Of a stretch of DNA of 53,628 nt, positions 27,785 through 36,349 are shown piece after piece. The translations under genes were made by a program, and so were the position numbers. This DNA is from Alphaproteobacteria bacterium. GTDB lineage: Bacteria; Pseudomonadota; Alphaproteobacteria; Oceanibaculales; Oceanibaculaceae. The stretch is from contig JAHJHR010000014.1 in the NCBI GenBank assembly GCA_018823745.1, forward strand, positions 1 to 53,628. The letters are read 5' to 3'. Each line of letters opens with the position of its first letter. The stretch's first letter is position 1. The notes beneath the pieces were generated by a model, which saw nothing but the letters and a program-made list of their open reading frames with translations, had not been told where the DNA came from and did not search any database.

Positions 27785-28127
27785 TGCGACGTCATTTGGC
27801 GCTTGTTTGTTATTCTGATTCTCAAGCTATACGAAAGATTATTAAGATTTCCCTTACCATATCTCCATCCACTGAAAAAAGTGGATGGCTCAGCTGTGGA
27901 CGTGCCGTACCGTTTCACGACTGACCGCCGCGGGATCAGCTTGTACTCTTTATCCGCAAACCTGCTTCCGGCATCATAATTATGCGCGCTTATTGAAAAT
28001 TCAGCCATCACGTCAAATTGATTGATAGGGCCATGGCCTGGTCGCTTAGAAGACGACACAGTCCCGGAATGTCTATATTGTTGGAAACGCTGAATTTTCT
28101 CTTTTGTGTTTCGTGGATATTTTCTGA
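27785..28127. other. AT-rich divergent intergenic region with an 8-bp inverted repeat
   Basis: About 340 bp between the PAS_5 gene and the histidine kinase gene, clearly richer in A and T than the neighbouring genes, and likely to contain promoters for both. CCATCCAC (27865-27872) and GTGGATGG (27881-27888) form a perfect stem around a TGAAAAAA loop. No convincing coding sequence or RNA gene is seen. Confidence 0.5.
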
Positions 28128-29441
28128 ATGACGGAACGGCCCGCTGACAACCCGGAACGACTCGCCGCCCTTCGGCGATATTCCATATTGGACACCGCGC
28201 CGGAACCGCAATTTGACGAGATCACCGATCTCGTCTCGGAAATCTGCGGCACCCCGATCGCGCTGATCAGCTTCGTCGACGAGCACCGGCAATGGTTCAA
28301 ATCCGCCAAGGGCGTGACAGTTGCGGAAACCCCGTTGGAAACTTCCGTCTGTTCCTTTGCCATACAGCATGACGGCGTCTTCATGGTCGAGGACACGCTG
28401 GAGGATTCTCGATTCCAGAGCATGTCGCTGGTCACCGGCGCTCCCTTCATCCGCTTCTATGCCGGCGCGCCGCTGGAAACCAGCGATGGCCACCGGCTGG
28501 GCATGCTCTGCGCCATCGACCAGAAACCACGGCTGCTGACCGAGACCCAGATCAAGACGCTGAAAGTCCTCGCCCGCCAGGTCATGGTGGAACTGGAGCT
28601 GCGGCGCACCCTTCTGCTGCAGCAGGAGACGGTCAGCGAGTTGGAAGCACGCGGCAAGGAGCTGGAAACCCTAGCCGTCTCGCTCTGGCAGGCGCGCGAG
28701 GAGGCGGAGATGTCGAACCGCGCCAAGACCGAATTCCTGGCCTATATGAGCCACGAACTGCGCACGCCGCTGAACGCCATCATCGGCTTTTCCGACATCA
28801 TGCAGAAACAGATGTTCGGCCCGCTGGGCGGCCCGCGCTACCCGGAATATGCCGCATCGATCCATGACAGCGGCCGCCATCTGCTGTCGATCATCAACGA
28901 CATCCTGGATATCTCCAAGATCGAGGCCGGCAAGATGAAGATCGAGCCGGCGCCGATTGATGTGCGGGCACTCGCCCGCTCCTGCCAGAATTTGATGGAA
29001 GGCAATGCCCGCGAGGCGCTGATCCAGCTGCGCAATCAGATTTCGGCGCCACCGCCTGCGCTGTATGGCGATGAGCGGGCGATCAAGCAGGTCATCCTAA
29101 ACCTTCTGTCCAACGCGGTGAAGTTCACCCGCACCGGCGGCACCGTGACCTTCAGCTTCGGGATGGACACGTCAGGCGGCACGCTGATCGAGGTGCGGGA
29201 CACCGGCATCGGCATGAGCGAGGCAGAACTGCAGCAGGCGCTTGCCCCCTTTGGCCAGGTCGACAGCGAAATCGGTCGCCGCCATCAGGGCACCGGGCTG
29301 GGCCTGCCCATCGTGCGCGCCCTGGTGGCGCTGCATGACGGCAGCTTCACCATCGACAGCGCGCCGGGCAAGGGCACCATCGTGCGGATGGTCTTCCCCA
29401 AGGCACCCGAGCCGTCGGAAGAGGCCGCAGCGGCGCTGTAG
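28128..29441 (+). CDS. GAF-domain sensor histidine kinase
   Basis: A 437-aa cytoplasmic histidine kinase. Residues 10-160 form a GAF domain of the type that begins [21 protein letters not shown] coiled linker (about 160-200) leads to the HisKA dimerisation domain with the phosphorylated His209 in [14 protein letters not shown]. The ATPase domain has the N box ([10 protein letters not shown]), G1 (RDTGIGM) and G2 (GTGLGL). No response regulator is adjacent and there is no receiver domain, so the partner is unknown. GAF sensors of this type usually lack membrane segments and respond to intracellular cues. Confidence 0.92.
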   Translation: MTERPADNPERLAALRRYSILDTAPEPQFDEITDLVSEICGTPIALISFVDEHRQWFKSAKGVTVAETPLETSVCSFAIQHDGVFMVEDTLEDSRFQSMSLVTGAPFIRFYAGAPLETSDGHRLGMLCAIDQKPRLLTETQIKTLKVLARQVMVELELRRTLLLQQETVSELEARGKELETLAVSLWQAREEAEMSNRAKTEFLAYMSHELRTPLNAIIGFSDIMQKQMFGPLGGPRYPEYAASIHDSGRHLLSIINDILDISKIEAGKMKIEPAPIDVRALARSCQNLMEGNAREALIQLRNQISAPPPALYGDERAIKQVILNLLSNAVKFTRTGGTVTFSFGMDTSGGTLIEVRDTGIGMSEAELQQALAPFGQVDSEIGRRHQGTGLGLPIVRALVALHDGSFTIDSAPGKGTIVRMVFPKAPEPSEEAAAAL

Positions 29442-29447
29442 CCCCGC

Positions 29448-31217
29448 CTAAAGCCCGACCACGCCGGAGGGACGCCGCCGGTCGGCGCCGCCGGCCTTCA
29501 GCCCGGTCTTCGGATCGGCGACGATGGCGCAGACACCGCCGGCCTTCCAGGTCCAGTCCGGCCAGCGCACGACCTCATGGCCCAGCGCCGACAGCGCCTC
29601 GGCCGTCTTGCCCTCGATCCGACCCTCAATGCTCAGCCGCCCCGGATAATAGGGGTGCGGGGCAAAGGAATCCGGGAAGCTGTAGGTCGCGAAGCGCGGT
29701 GCATCGATGGCGCTTTGCGTGTCCAGGCCGAACACCGCGACATTCAACAGCACCTGCAGCATGGCCTGTGACTGCACATCGCCGCCGGGCGTGCCGAAGG
29801 GCATCAGCGTGCCATTGTCGAACACCGCCAGTGCCGGGTTCGGCGTCAGGCGCGGACGCTTGCCGCCCATCACCTCGCTGGCATGGCCTTCCTGCGTGAA
29901 GCCCTGCGAGCCGCGCGAGGACGGGCAGATGCCCAGGCCGGGTATGACCGGCGTATCGTTCGACGTGTCACTCGGCGTCGCGGAAAACACATTGCCCCAG
30001 CGGTCGACGACGCTGACATAGGAGGTGTCGGGGGACATTGCCGGTTCATCCTGGCGCACCGGCGCGGCACTACCGCTATTGCCAAGGATCGCGCGCATGT
30101 TGCGCGGATCGCCGGCCGGCGGCATTTCCGGCCAGGCCTTTGCCGGGTCAATCAGCCCGCGCCGCAGATCGGCATAGGCATCGGACAGCAATTCGGCCAT
30201 CGGCACATCGACGAAGCGCGGATCGCCGTAATAGGCCTCGCGGTCGGCGAAGGACAGTTTCATCGCCTCGGTCAGCAGGTGGATATAGGCCGGGCTGTTA
30301 TGCCCCAGCGCCCGCAGATCGGTCCCGGCCAGCAGTTTCAGCATCTGGATCAGCACCGGCCCCTGGCACCACACGGCGCAGGTATAGACCTCCATATTGC
30401 CGAAGCGCCCCTTCTCCGGCGCCTCGATGGCGACCGAGAAATCGGCGAGATCCTGTTCGGTCATCCAGCCGCCATTCTCGGCATGGTAGCGCGCGATGCT
30501 GCGGGCGATATCGCCCTTGTAGAAGGCGTCGCGCGCGGCCTTCAGCCCGTCCTCTCGGCTGCCGCCCGCAGATTTTTCCTGGTCCGCCATATAGGTCAGC
30601 GTGCGCGCAAGGTCGTCCTGCACGAACAGTTCGCCCAGACGCGGCGGCCGGCCCTTGGGCAGGTAGATCGCCTTGTTGGCGTCCCAGCGGGCGAATTTAT
30701 CCTCATTGGTGGCGATGAAATCGGCCAGCAGCGCATGCGTCGGGAAACCCTCGGCGGCATAGCGGATCGACGCGGCAGCGACATCGGCAAAACGCATCGT
30801 GCCGAATTTCGCCAGCGCCGTGATCCAGGCATCGGGTGCCGCCGGCACCACCGTGCGCAGCAGCCCGCTGGGAATATCGCCACCATGATGCTGACGGAAA
30901 TAGGCCGCGCTGGCCTGCTTCGGATAGCAGCCAAGCCCGCTGATCGTCACCACCTCGCCGGTCTCCGCCATGCGGATCATGGTCGGCGCGACACCGGCCA
31001 CATTCACCAGATCGGGCTGCAGCACACCCAGCGCCATGCCGGCGGCGACACCGGCATCGACCGCATTGCCGCCAGCCTCCAGGATCGCCAGACCAGCCTG
31101 GGCGGCGGCGTGGTGGCCGGCCGCCACCATATGCCGGCTGCCCAGCGTCACCGGCCGGTGCGCGCCTGAACCCAACCCCAATCCGTCGCCGGGAAACCCA
31201 CCCGCCTGACCGCTCAT
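29448..31217 (-). CDS. Gamma-glutamyltransferase family protein
   Basis: A 589-aa Ntn-hydrolase. The N-terminal part (GSRHMVAAGHHAAAQAGLAILEAGGNAVDAGVAAG split by the family's usual loop) and the autocleavage site in MSPDTSYVSVVDRWGN, where Thr becomes the catalytic N-terminal residue of the small subunit, are typical. Arg and Asp/Asn ligands of the glutamyl group lie in the large subunit. No signal peptide is seen, so this may be a cytoplasmic acylase-like relative rather than classical periplasmic GGT. ATG 31217 has a strong AGGAGG site six bases upstream. It is divergent from a TRAP transporter that may import its substrate or product. Confidence 0.88.
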   Translation of the reverse strand: MSGQAGGFPGDGLGLGSGAHRPVTLGSRHMVAAGHHAAAQAGLAILEAGGNAVDAGVAAGMALGVLQPDLVNVAGVAPTMIRMAETGEVVTISGLGCYPKQASAAYFRQHHGGDIPSGLLRTVVPAAPDAWITALAKFGTMRFADVAAASIRYAAEGFPTHALLADFIATNEDKFARWDANKAIYLPKGRPPRLGELFVQDDLARTLTYMADQEKSAGGSREDGLKAARDAFYKGDIARSIARYHAENGGWMTEQDLADFSVAIEAPEKGRFGNMEVYTCAVWCQGPVLIQMLKLLAGTDLRALGHNSPAYIHLLTEAMKLSFADREAYYGDPRFVDVPMAELLSDAYADLRRGLIDPAKAWPEMPPAGDPRNMRAILGNSGSAAPVRQDEPAMSPDTSYVSVVDRWGNVFSATPSDTSNDTPVIPGLGICPSSRGSQGFTQEGHASEVMGGKRPRLTPNPALAVFDNGTLMPFGTPGGDVQSQAMLQVLLNVAVFGLDTQSAIDAPRFATYSFPDSFAPHPYYPGRLSIEGRIEGKTAEALSALGHEVVRWPDWTWKAGGVCAIVADPKTGLKAGGADRRRPSGVVGL

Positions 31218-31388
31218 GTCATCCTCCTGAAAGCACCCTCTTTGCCGGCAAGCAAAGCGCCCCCCTGACTCGATTGCAAGCAGGATGCGCATCGGCGCGC
31301 CGCATGCCTCCTCCCACAGACCGTCACCCCGGCATTGCGGGACACCCGGTTAAGGGGGTATTCACCTTCCACACAGCAGGAGAGGCAG

Positions 31389-32420
31389 ATGATCCGCACC
31401 GCCCTTGCCCTGATCGCCACGATACTCCTTGCCGGCGTGCAGGACGCCACCGCGCAGGAGGTTACGCTGCGCCTGCAGCATTTCCTGCCCGCCACCTCGC
31501 ATACCCATGCCGGCTTCATCGCCCCCTGGGCGAAGCGCGTGGAGGAAGCCTCGCAGGGCCGCATCAGGATCGACATCTACCCCTCCATGCAGCTGGGCGG
31601 CCGCGCGCCGCAGCTCTACGACCAGGTGCGCGACGGCGTGGTGGACATCGCCTGGACCCTGCCGGGCTACACGCCGGGGCGCTTCCCGAAGGTCGAGGTG
31701 TTCGAGCTGCCCTTCGTCGCCGGCACCGCCACGGCGACCAGCCAGGCCGTCCAGGCCTTTGCCGAAAAGCACCTGGCCGAGGAATTCGCGGCGGTGCATC
31801 CGATCCTGTTCCATGTCCACGCCGCCGGCGCCTTCCATATGCGCGGCAAGCCGATCCGGACGCTGGGCGATCTGAAGGGGCTGAAGATCCGCGCACCCAG
31901 CCGCATCTCGAACAGGATGCTGGCGGCCATCGGCGCCTCGCCGGTCGGCATGCCGGTGCCGCAGGTGCCTGAGGCCCTGTCGAAGGGCGTGATCGACGGC
32001 GCGCTGCTGCCCTATGAGGTGACGACGGCGCTGCGCATTCATGAACTGACCGACAGCAATACCGAGATAGCTGGCCCGCGCGGCATCTATACCGCCGTCT
32101 TCCTGCTGGCGATGAACAAGCAGCGCTACGACTCCCTGCCGGCCGATCTGAAGGCGGTGATCGACGCGAATTCCGGCCTCGCCACCGCGCAATGGGCCGG
32201 GGAAGCGTGGGACAAGGCCGAGGAAGTGGCCCGCCAGACCTCCATTGATGCCGGCCATACGATCCAGAGCATCGACGGCCCGGAACTGCTGCGCTGGCAG
32301 CAGGCGGCCCAGCCGGTGATCGATGAATGGCTGGCCGAGATGGCGGGCAAGAACATCCCCGGCGACCAGTTGCTGGACGATGCCCGGTCGCTGGTCAGCC
32401 GCTACACCGATGGGAAGTAG
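31389..32420 (+). CDS. dctP: TRAP transporter substrate-binding protein, DctP type
   Basis: A 343-aa periplasmic protein that captures an organic acid for the TRAP permease. Residues 1-22 are a signal peptide (MIRTALALIATILLAGVQDA, then AQ). The mature part shows the DctP pattern: RLQHFLPATSHTHAGFIAPW at the start, IDIYPSMQLGGRAPQLYDQV, and GDLKGLKIRAPSR, whose Arg binds the substrate carboxylate. The start was set by the signal peptide and AGGAGA six bases upstream. It heads a dctPQM operon. Confidence 0.92.
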   Translation: MIRTALALIATILLAGVQDATAQEVTLRLQHFLPATSHTHAGFIAPWAKRVEEASQGRIRIDIYPSMQLGGRAPQLYDQVRDGVVDIAWTLPGYTPGRFPKVEVFELPFVAGTATATSQAVQAFAEKHLAEEFAAVHPILFHVHAAGAFHMRGKPIRTLGDLKGLKIRAPSRISNRMLAAIGASPVGMPVPQVPEALSKGVIDGALLPYEVTTALRIHELTDSNTEIAGPRGIYTAVFLLAMNKQRYDSLPADLKAVIDANSGLATAQWAGEAWDKAEEVARQTSIDAGHTIQSIDGPELLRWQQAAQPVIDEWLAEMAGKNIPGDQLLDDARSLVSRYTDGK

Positions 32421-32904
32421 CGTCGGCCACTTGCTGCATCGCCTGACCGCCGCCGGGGCGATCTTCGGCGGGCTGGTGCTGGTGGCGCTGATCCTCGTCA
32501 CCATCGCCAGCATCCTCGGCCGCGCGCTCTTCGCCCTGCCCGTCCCCGGTGATTACGAACTGGTGGAGCTGGGCGTGGCGACCACCGTCTTCGCCTTCCT
32601 GCCGTATTGCCAGATGCAGCGCGGCCATGTCGTGGTCGACCTGTTCACGATGCGCGCACCGCCGGTCCTGAAAGCCGCCCTGGACCGGCTGGGCGGGCTG
32701 ACCTTCGCCGGCATCGCGGCGCTGCTGTGCTGGCGGCTCTGGCTCGGCGGGCTGGATTACCGGCTCTACCAGGAAACCAGCATGATCCTGAGTCTGCCGG
32801 TCTGGTGGGGCTTCGTGCCGGCCACCTTCTTCTGCGCCCTACTGACCCTGACCGCGCTGTATACCGCCTTCGGCCCGGCTTTGGACGAAGAGCGCCAGAG
32901 ATGA
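32410..32904 (+). CDS. dctQ: TRAP transporter small permease, DctQ type
   Basis: A 164-aa inner-membrane protein with four hydrophobic helices, the first around residues 12-35 and the last near residue 145. The motif FLPYCQMQRGHVVVDLF is the conserved cytoplasmic loop of the family. The ATG at 32410 overlaps the end of dctP by 11 bp, and the stop overlaps dctM by four bases, so the three genes are tightly coupled. DctQ and DctM form the sodium-driven permease. Confidence 0.9.
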   Translation: MGSSVGHLLHRLTAAGAIFGGLVLVALILVTIASILGRALFALPVPGDYELVELGVATTVFAFLPYCQMQRGHVVVDLFTMRAPPVLKAALDRLGGLTFAGIAALLCWRLWLGGLDYRLYQETSMILSLPVWWGFVPATFFCALLTLTALYTAFGPALDEERQR

Positions 32905-34217
32905 GCGGCATGACCCTGGCGTTGCTGGGCTTCCCGGCGCTATTGCTGCTGCTGGCGCTGCGGATTCCCATCGGGGTGGCGCTGCTGACAATCGGCGGGG
33001 CCGGCTATATCGCCATGGCCGGCTGGATGCCGCTGCTCGGCTATCTGAAGACCGGGCCCTATGCGCTGTTCTCCAGCTATACGCTGTCGGTCGTGCCGCT
33101 GTTCCTGCTGATGGGGCAGTTCGCCGCCAAGGCCGGTATCAGCCAGGCACTGTTCACGGCGGCGGCTGCCTTTCTCGGCCATAGGCGCGGCGGCATCGCC
33201 ATGGCGGCCATCGGCGGCTGCGCCGGGTTCGGGGCGATCTGCGGTTCCTCGCTGGCGACCGCCGCGACCATGGCGCAGGTCGCCCTGCCGGAGCTGAAGC
33301 GCCATGGCTATTCCGGGCGCCTCGCCACCGGCACGCTGGCCGCTGGCGGCACGCTGGGCATCCTGATCCCGCCCTCGGTCGTGCTGGTGATCTACGCCAT
33401 CCTGACCGAGCAGAACATCGCCAGCCTGTTCGTCGCCGCCTTCGTGCCGGGCATTCTGGCGGCGCTCTTCTACATGCTGGCCATTGCCGTTGTGGTCCGC
33501 CTCGACCCCGCCGCCGGCCCGGCCGGCCCGCGCCGCAACGCTGCCGAAAGACTGGCCGCACTGGCCGCTATCTGGCCGGTCGGGCTGATCTTCCTGCTGG
33601 TCATTGGCGGCATCTATGGCGGCTGGTTCACCCCGACCGAGGCCGCCGCCGTCGGCGCCTTCGGTACCGGCGTGCTCGCGGTACTCCGGGGCGGCATGCG
33701 CCTGGCCGGGCTGGTCGCCTGCATCAAGGGTACCGCCGAGGCGACGGCGATGATCTTCCTGGTGCTGCTGGGGGCGGAGCTGTTCAACGCCTTTCTGGCG
33801 CTGACCCGCATGCCGGTCGAGGCCGCCGGCATCATCGGCGGCAGCGGCCTGGCGCCGATGATCGTGCTGCTGGCCATACTGGCGCTCTACCTGCTGCTCG
33901 GCTGCGTCATGGACAGCCTGTCGATGATCCTGCTGACCGTGCCGATCTTCTTCCCCATCGTCATGGCGCTGGATTTCGGCCTGACGCCGGACGAGACCGC
34001 GATCTGGTTCGGCATCCTGGCCCTGACCGTGGTCGAAATCGGGCTGATCACCCCGCCGGTCGGGCTGAACGTCTTCATCATCAACCAGGCCGCCCGCGAC
34101 GTGCCGATGCTGGAGACCTTCAAGGGCGTACTGCCCTTCCTCGCCGCCGACGCCCTGCGCATCGCCCTGCTGCTCGCTTTGCCTGGCCTGTCGCTCTGGC
34201 TGCTGCGGGTGATGTAA
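32901..34217 (+). CDS. dctM: TRAP transporter large permease, DctM type
   Basis: A 438-aa protein with about 12 membrane helices. Motifs typical of DctM are LRIPIGVALLTIGGAGYI, SVVPLFLLMGQFAAKAGIS, GGTLGILIPPSVVLVIYAILTEQ (split by the helix break) and GLITPPVGLNVFII near the C-terminus. The ATG at 32901 overlaps the dctQ stop (ATGA). The upstream in-frame stretch that extends to 32607 is the shadow of dctQ and is excluded. It completes the operon; higBA follows 40 bp downstream. Confidence 0.93.
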   Translation: MSGMTLALLGFPALLLLLALRIPIGVALLTIGGAGYIAMAGWMPLLGYLKTGPYALFSSYTLSVVPLFLLMGQFAAKAGISQALFTAAAAFLGHRRGGIAMAAIGGCAGFGAICGSSLATAATMAQVALPELKRHGYSGRLATGTLAAGGTLGILIPPSVVLVIYAILTEQNIASLFVAAFVPGILAALFYMLAIAVVVRLDPAAGPAGPRRNAAERLAALAAIWPVGLIFLLVIGGIYGGWFTPTEAAAVGAFGTGVLAVLRGGMRLAGLVACIKGTAEATAMIFLVLLGAELFNAFLALTRMPVEAAGIIGGSGLAPMIVLLAILALYLLLGCVMDSLSMILLTVPIFFPIVMALDFGLTPDETAIWFGILALTVVEIGLITPPVGLNVFIINQAARDVPMLETFKGVLPFLAADALRIALLLALPGLSLWLLRVM

Positions 34218-34251
34218 TAGCGCATTGCGCTAATAGCGCGATACGCTATTA
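34215..34251 (+). promoter_or_regulatory. Candidate HigA operator upstream of higBA
   Basis: TAATAGCGC occurs twice as a direct repeat (34215-34223 and 34231-34239). TAATAGCG (34231-34238), a 5-nt spacer, and CGCTATTA (34244-34251) form an inverted repeat just before the higB start codon. Such sites are typical for antitoxin autoregulation. Confidence 0.55.
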
Positions 34252-34257
34252 TTATCC

Positions 34258-34539
34258 GTGATCGTCAGCTTTCGCGATAAACGGACAGCCGCCCTGTTTC
34301 TCGGCATTGTGCCAAAGGGCATCGGTCGTGATATCGCCAAAGCCGTCCAGCGAAAGCTGGCCCAGATACAGGCATCCGCTGATATAGCCGATCTGGCTGT
34401 GCCACCGGGCAATCGTCTGGAGCAACTGAAGGGCGACCGCAGCGGGCAATGGAGTATCCGGGTAAATGCCCAATGGCGCCTCTGCTTTCGCTGGCACGAC
34501 GGCAATGCGCTGGATGTGGAACTGGTGGATTACCACTGA
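34258..34539 (+). CDS. higB: RelE/HigB-type toxin
   Basis: A 93-aa ribosome-dependent mRNA interferase of the HigB family. The pattern KRTAALFLGIVPKGI, RKLAQIQASADIADL, PPGNRLEQLKGDRSGQWSI and VNAQWRLCFRW is characteristic; the Arg and Trp residues in the last two segments are the usual active-site and folding residues. It starts with GTG at 34258. The toxin gene precedes the antitoxin gene (12-bp gap), the usual inverted order in hig loci. It lies between the TRAP operon and the Y-family polymerase gene. Confidence 0.92.
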   Translation: MIVSFRDKRTAALFLGIVPKGIGRDIAKAVQRKLAQIQASADIADLAVPPGNRLEQLKGDRSGQWSIRVNAQWRLCFRWHDGNALDVELVDYH

Positions 34540-34551
34540 AGGAAGCACGGG

Positions 34552-34905
34552 ATGACACGTATTCAACGCAGCGATCTTGAACAGGGGCGAGTCGATCTGT
34601 CCGCACTGGATAGCGGCGACCGTCTGCCGCCGGTTCATCCGGGCGATGTGCTGCGCGAAGATTTCCTGGCCGCGATGGGCATGACGCAATATGCGCTCGC
34701 CAAGGCGATGAAGGTCGATCCCCGGCGGATCAACGAAATCGTCCAGGGCAAGCGGGCTGTCAGCGCCGATACCGCCCTGCGCCTGTCGTTGGTTTTCGGC
34801 ACCACGGCTGAATTCTGGATGAATTTGCAAAGCCAGCACGACCTTGCCACCGCCCGCACCACCCTCGGCGACACGCTGTCGGACGTGAAACCGGTCGCGG
34901 CGTAA
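34552..34905 (+). CDS. higA: HigA-type antitoxin, XRE family
   Basis: A 117-aa DNA-binding antitoxin. The helix-turn-helix region is GMTQYALAKAMKVDPRRINEIVQGKRAVS (about residues 42-70, shown here in part), and HPGDVLREDFLA is the conserved HigA lead-in. It is expected to neutralise HigB and repress the operon through the TAATAGCG repeats upstream. It ends five bases before the convergent polymerase gene. Confidence 0.93.
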   Translation: MTRIQRSDLEQGRVDLSALDSGDRLPPVHPGDVLREDFLAAMGMTQYALAKAMKVDPRRINEIVQGKRAVSADTALRLSLVFGTTAEFWMNLQSQHDLATARTTLGDTLSDVKPVAA

Positions 34906-34910
34906 CTGCT

Positions 34911-36185
34911 CTAGTCCGTGAATTCGCTTGTCTCAGGGATGCGGTTGAAGGCGACCTTGGCGCCGGCATAGTCCAGATCGACCGCCGGCAGCAGGCCCAG
35001 CATGACGGTGTCGGAGCCGAACCGGCGGTTCAGCGTGTCCATCGCCCCGGACAGGCGTGACAGCCGGGCCTGGCGGTGCTGCCAGGCCGGATCGGCGGTG
35101 GCGAACAGATCGGGCATGTATTCGGCCAGCGGGGCGAGGCCGAGCAGGGTGATCCCCACCTTCTTCAGCCGGGGCCTTCCATGCTGGGCCGTCAGGTCAG
35201 GCCAGCCGCGCTCCAACGCCGCCAGCAGCGGCACGCTGTCCTGGGTCGGCGCGAACCGGGCCTCGATGGCCCAGCCTGCGCCACTTTCCAGCCGGGCGCT
35301 GATGACCAGCACCCGCGCCGTGCAGCCATAGCGCCGCAGCCGCACCGCCGCCTTGGCCAGCAGCCGGCGGGCGACCTGCCTTGCCTCCTCCGGCGGGCGC
35401 AGGGCGGGCGGCAGGATGCGGCTATGGCCGATGCTGTGGCGGTCGGTAACCTCCCCGGGCATTGGCACATCCACGCCCTGCAGCCCATACCAGAACCGCT
35501 CCCCGGCGACGCTGCCCCAGATCTGGCGGGCATGCTTCGGCGCGATGCCGGCCAGGTCGCGCACGCTGTGGATGCCGGCGGCGTTCAGCCGGCGTTCCAT
35601 ATTCGCGCCGATACCGGCCAGATCGCGCAGTTCCAGCGTGAAGAGCCGGTCGGGCATCTCCCCCGGCTCGATCACGGTCAGCCCGTCGGGCTTCTGCATG
35701 TCGCTGGCGACCTTGGCGCCGAAGCGGTTGGGCGCGATGCCAATGGAGCAACGCAGGCACTCCCCGACCCTGTCCAGGATGCCGCGCTTGACCTGCCGCG
35801 CCAGCGCCATTGCCGCCGGCCGCTCGCGCTGCGGGCCGAGCAGTTCGCAGGCAACCTCGTCGATCGAGCCGACATGGGCGATGGGAATATGCCGGTCGAT
35901 CTCCGCCACGATCAGATGATGATACTTCACATAGAGTTCGTGGCGCGCCGGCACCAGCTGGATATCCGGGCAGAGCTGCCGGGCCTCGCGCACCGGCGTG
36001 CCGGTCTTGATGCCGAAGGCCTTCGCCTCGTAGCTGGCGGCGATGATGCAGGTCCCCTCCGATTGCAGCGGCAGCACGCCGACGGGGCGACCGCGCAGCT
36101 CCGGACGCGCCTGCTGCTCGACGCTGGCGAAATAGGCGTTGAGGTCTAGAAACAACCATTTCAGATGGGGGCTGCGGGGCAGCAT
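34911..36185 (-). CDS. Y-family (DinB/UmuC-like) translesion DNA polymerase, SOS regulated
   Basis: A 424-aa error-prone polymerase. The palm domain has FLDLNAYFASVEQQ with catalytic Asp14 and the S107-I-D109-E110 motif, so the metal-binding carboxylates are intact, unlike ImuB. The helix-hairpin-helix region (LRDLAGIGANMERRL and VRDLAGIAPKHARQIWG) and a little-finger domain follow. It shows no clear beta-clamp motif at the C-terminus that I can read. ATG 36185 has AAGGA upstream and starts at the family boundary; the longer frame upstream is a shadow. A LexA box lies 45 bp before the start. No imuA or dnaE2 is nearby. Confidence 0.88.
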   Translation of the reverse strand: MLPRSPHLKWLFLDLNAYFASVEQQARPELRGRPVGVLPLQSEGTCIIAASYEAKAFGIKTGTPVREARQLCPDIQLVPARHELYVKYHHLIVAEIDRHIPIAHVGSIDEVACELLGPQRERPAAMALARQVKRGILDRVGECLRCSIGIAPNRFGAKVASDMQKPDGLTVIEPGEMPDRLFTLELRDLAGIGANMERRLNAAGIHSVRDLAGIAPKHARQIWGSVAGERFWYGLQGVDVPMPGEVTDRHSIGHSRILPPALRPPEEARQVARRLLAKAAVRLRRYGCTARVLVISARLESGAGWAIEARFAPTQDSVPLLAALERGWPDLTAQHGRPRLKKVGITLLGLAPLAEYMPDLFATADPAWQHRQARLSRLSGAMDTLNRRFGSDTVMLGLLPAVDLDYAGAKVAFNRIPETSEFTD

Positions 36186-36229
36186 GGTCCGGTCCTTTCC
36201 TGCGGCACGGACTCGGCTTCCTAGCATAA

Positions 36230-36244
36230 GAACAAAATAGGAAC
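36230..36244 (-). promoter_or_regulatory. LexA (SOS) box of the Y-family polymerase gene
   Basis: On the minus strand the sequence is GTTC-CTATTTT-GTTC, an exact match to the alphaproteobacterial LexA site GTTC-N7-GTTC. A possible -10 element (TATGCT) lies directly downstream, so bound LexA would cover the promoter. The divergent TPR-methyltransferase gene could share this control. Confidence 0.85.
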
Positions 36245-36349
36245 AATGAGAATTGGAATGCCCGCTTGACGGCCCATCAGGGAAGGCGCATCTATCTGCC
36301 GTTCCCGCCGGATGAACCAGCGGGACCCTGCGTGCGAGCGCTCTCCGAC

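Noticed and set aside
32607..32900. N-terminal extension of the DctM permease
   Set aside because: This stretch is the out-of-frame shadow of dctQ. ATG 32901 gives the normal length and the usual ATGA overlap.
34911..36185. ImuB, the inactive Y-family member of the imuA-imuB-dnaE2 cassette
   Set aside because: The catalytic SIDE motif and N-terminal Asp are present, and imuA and dnaE2 are absent.
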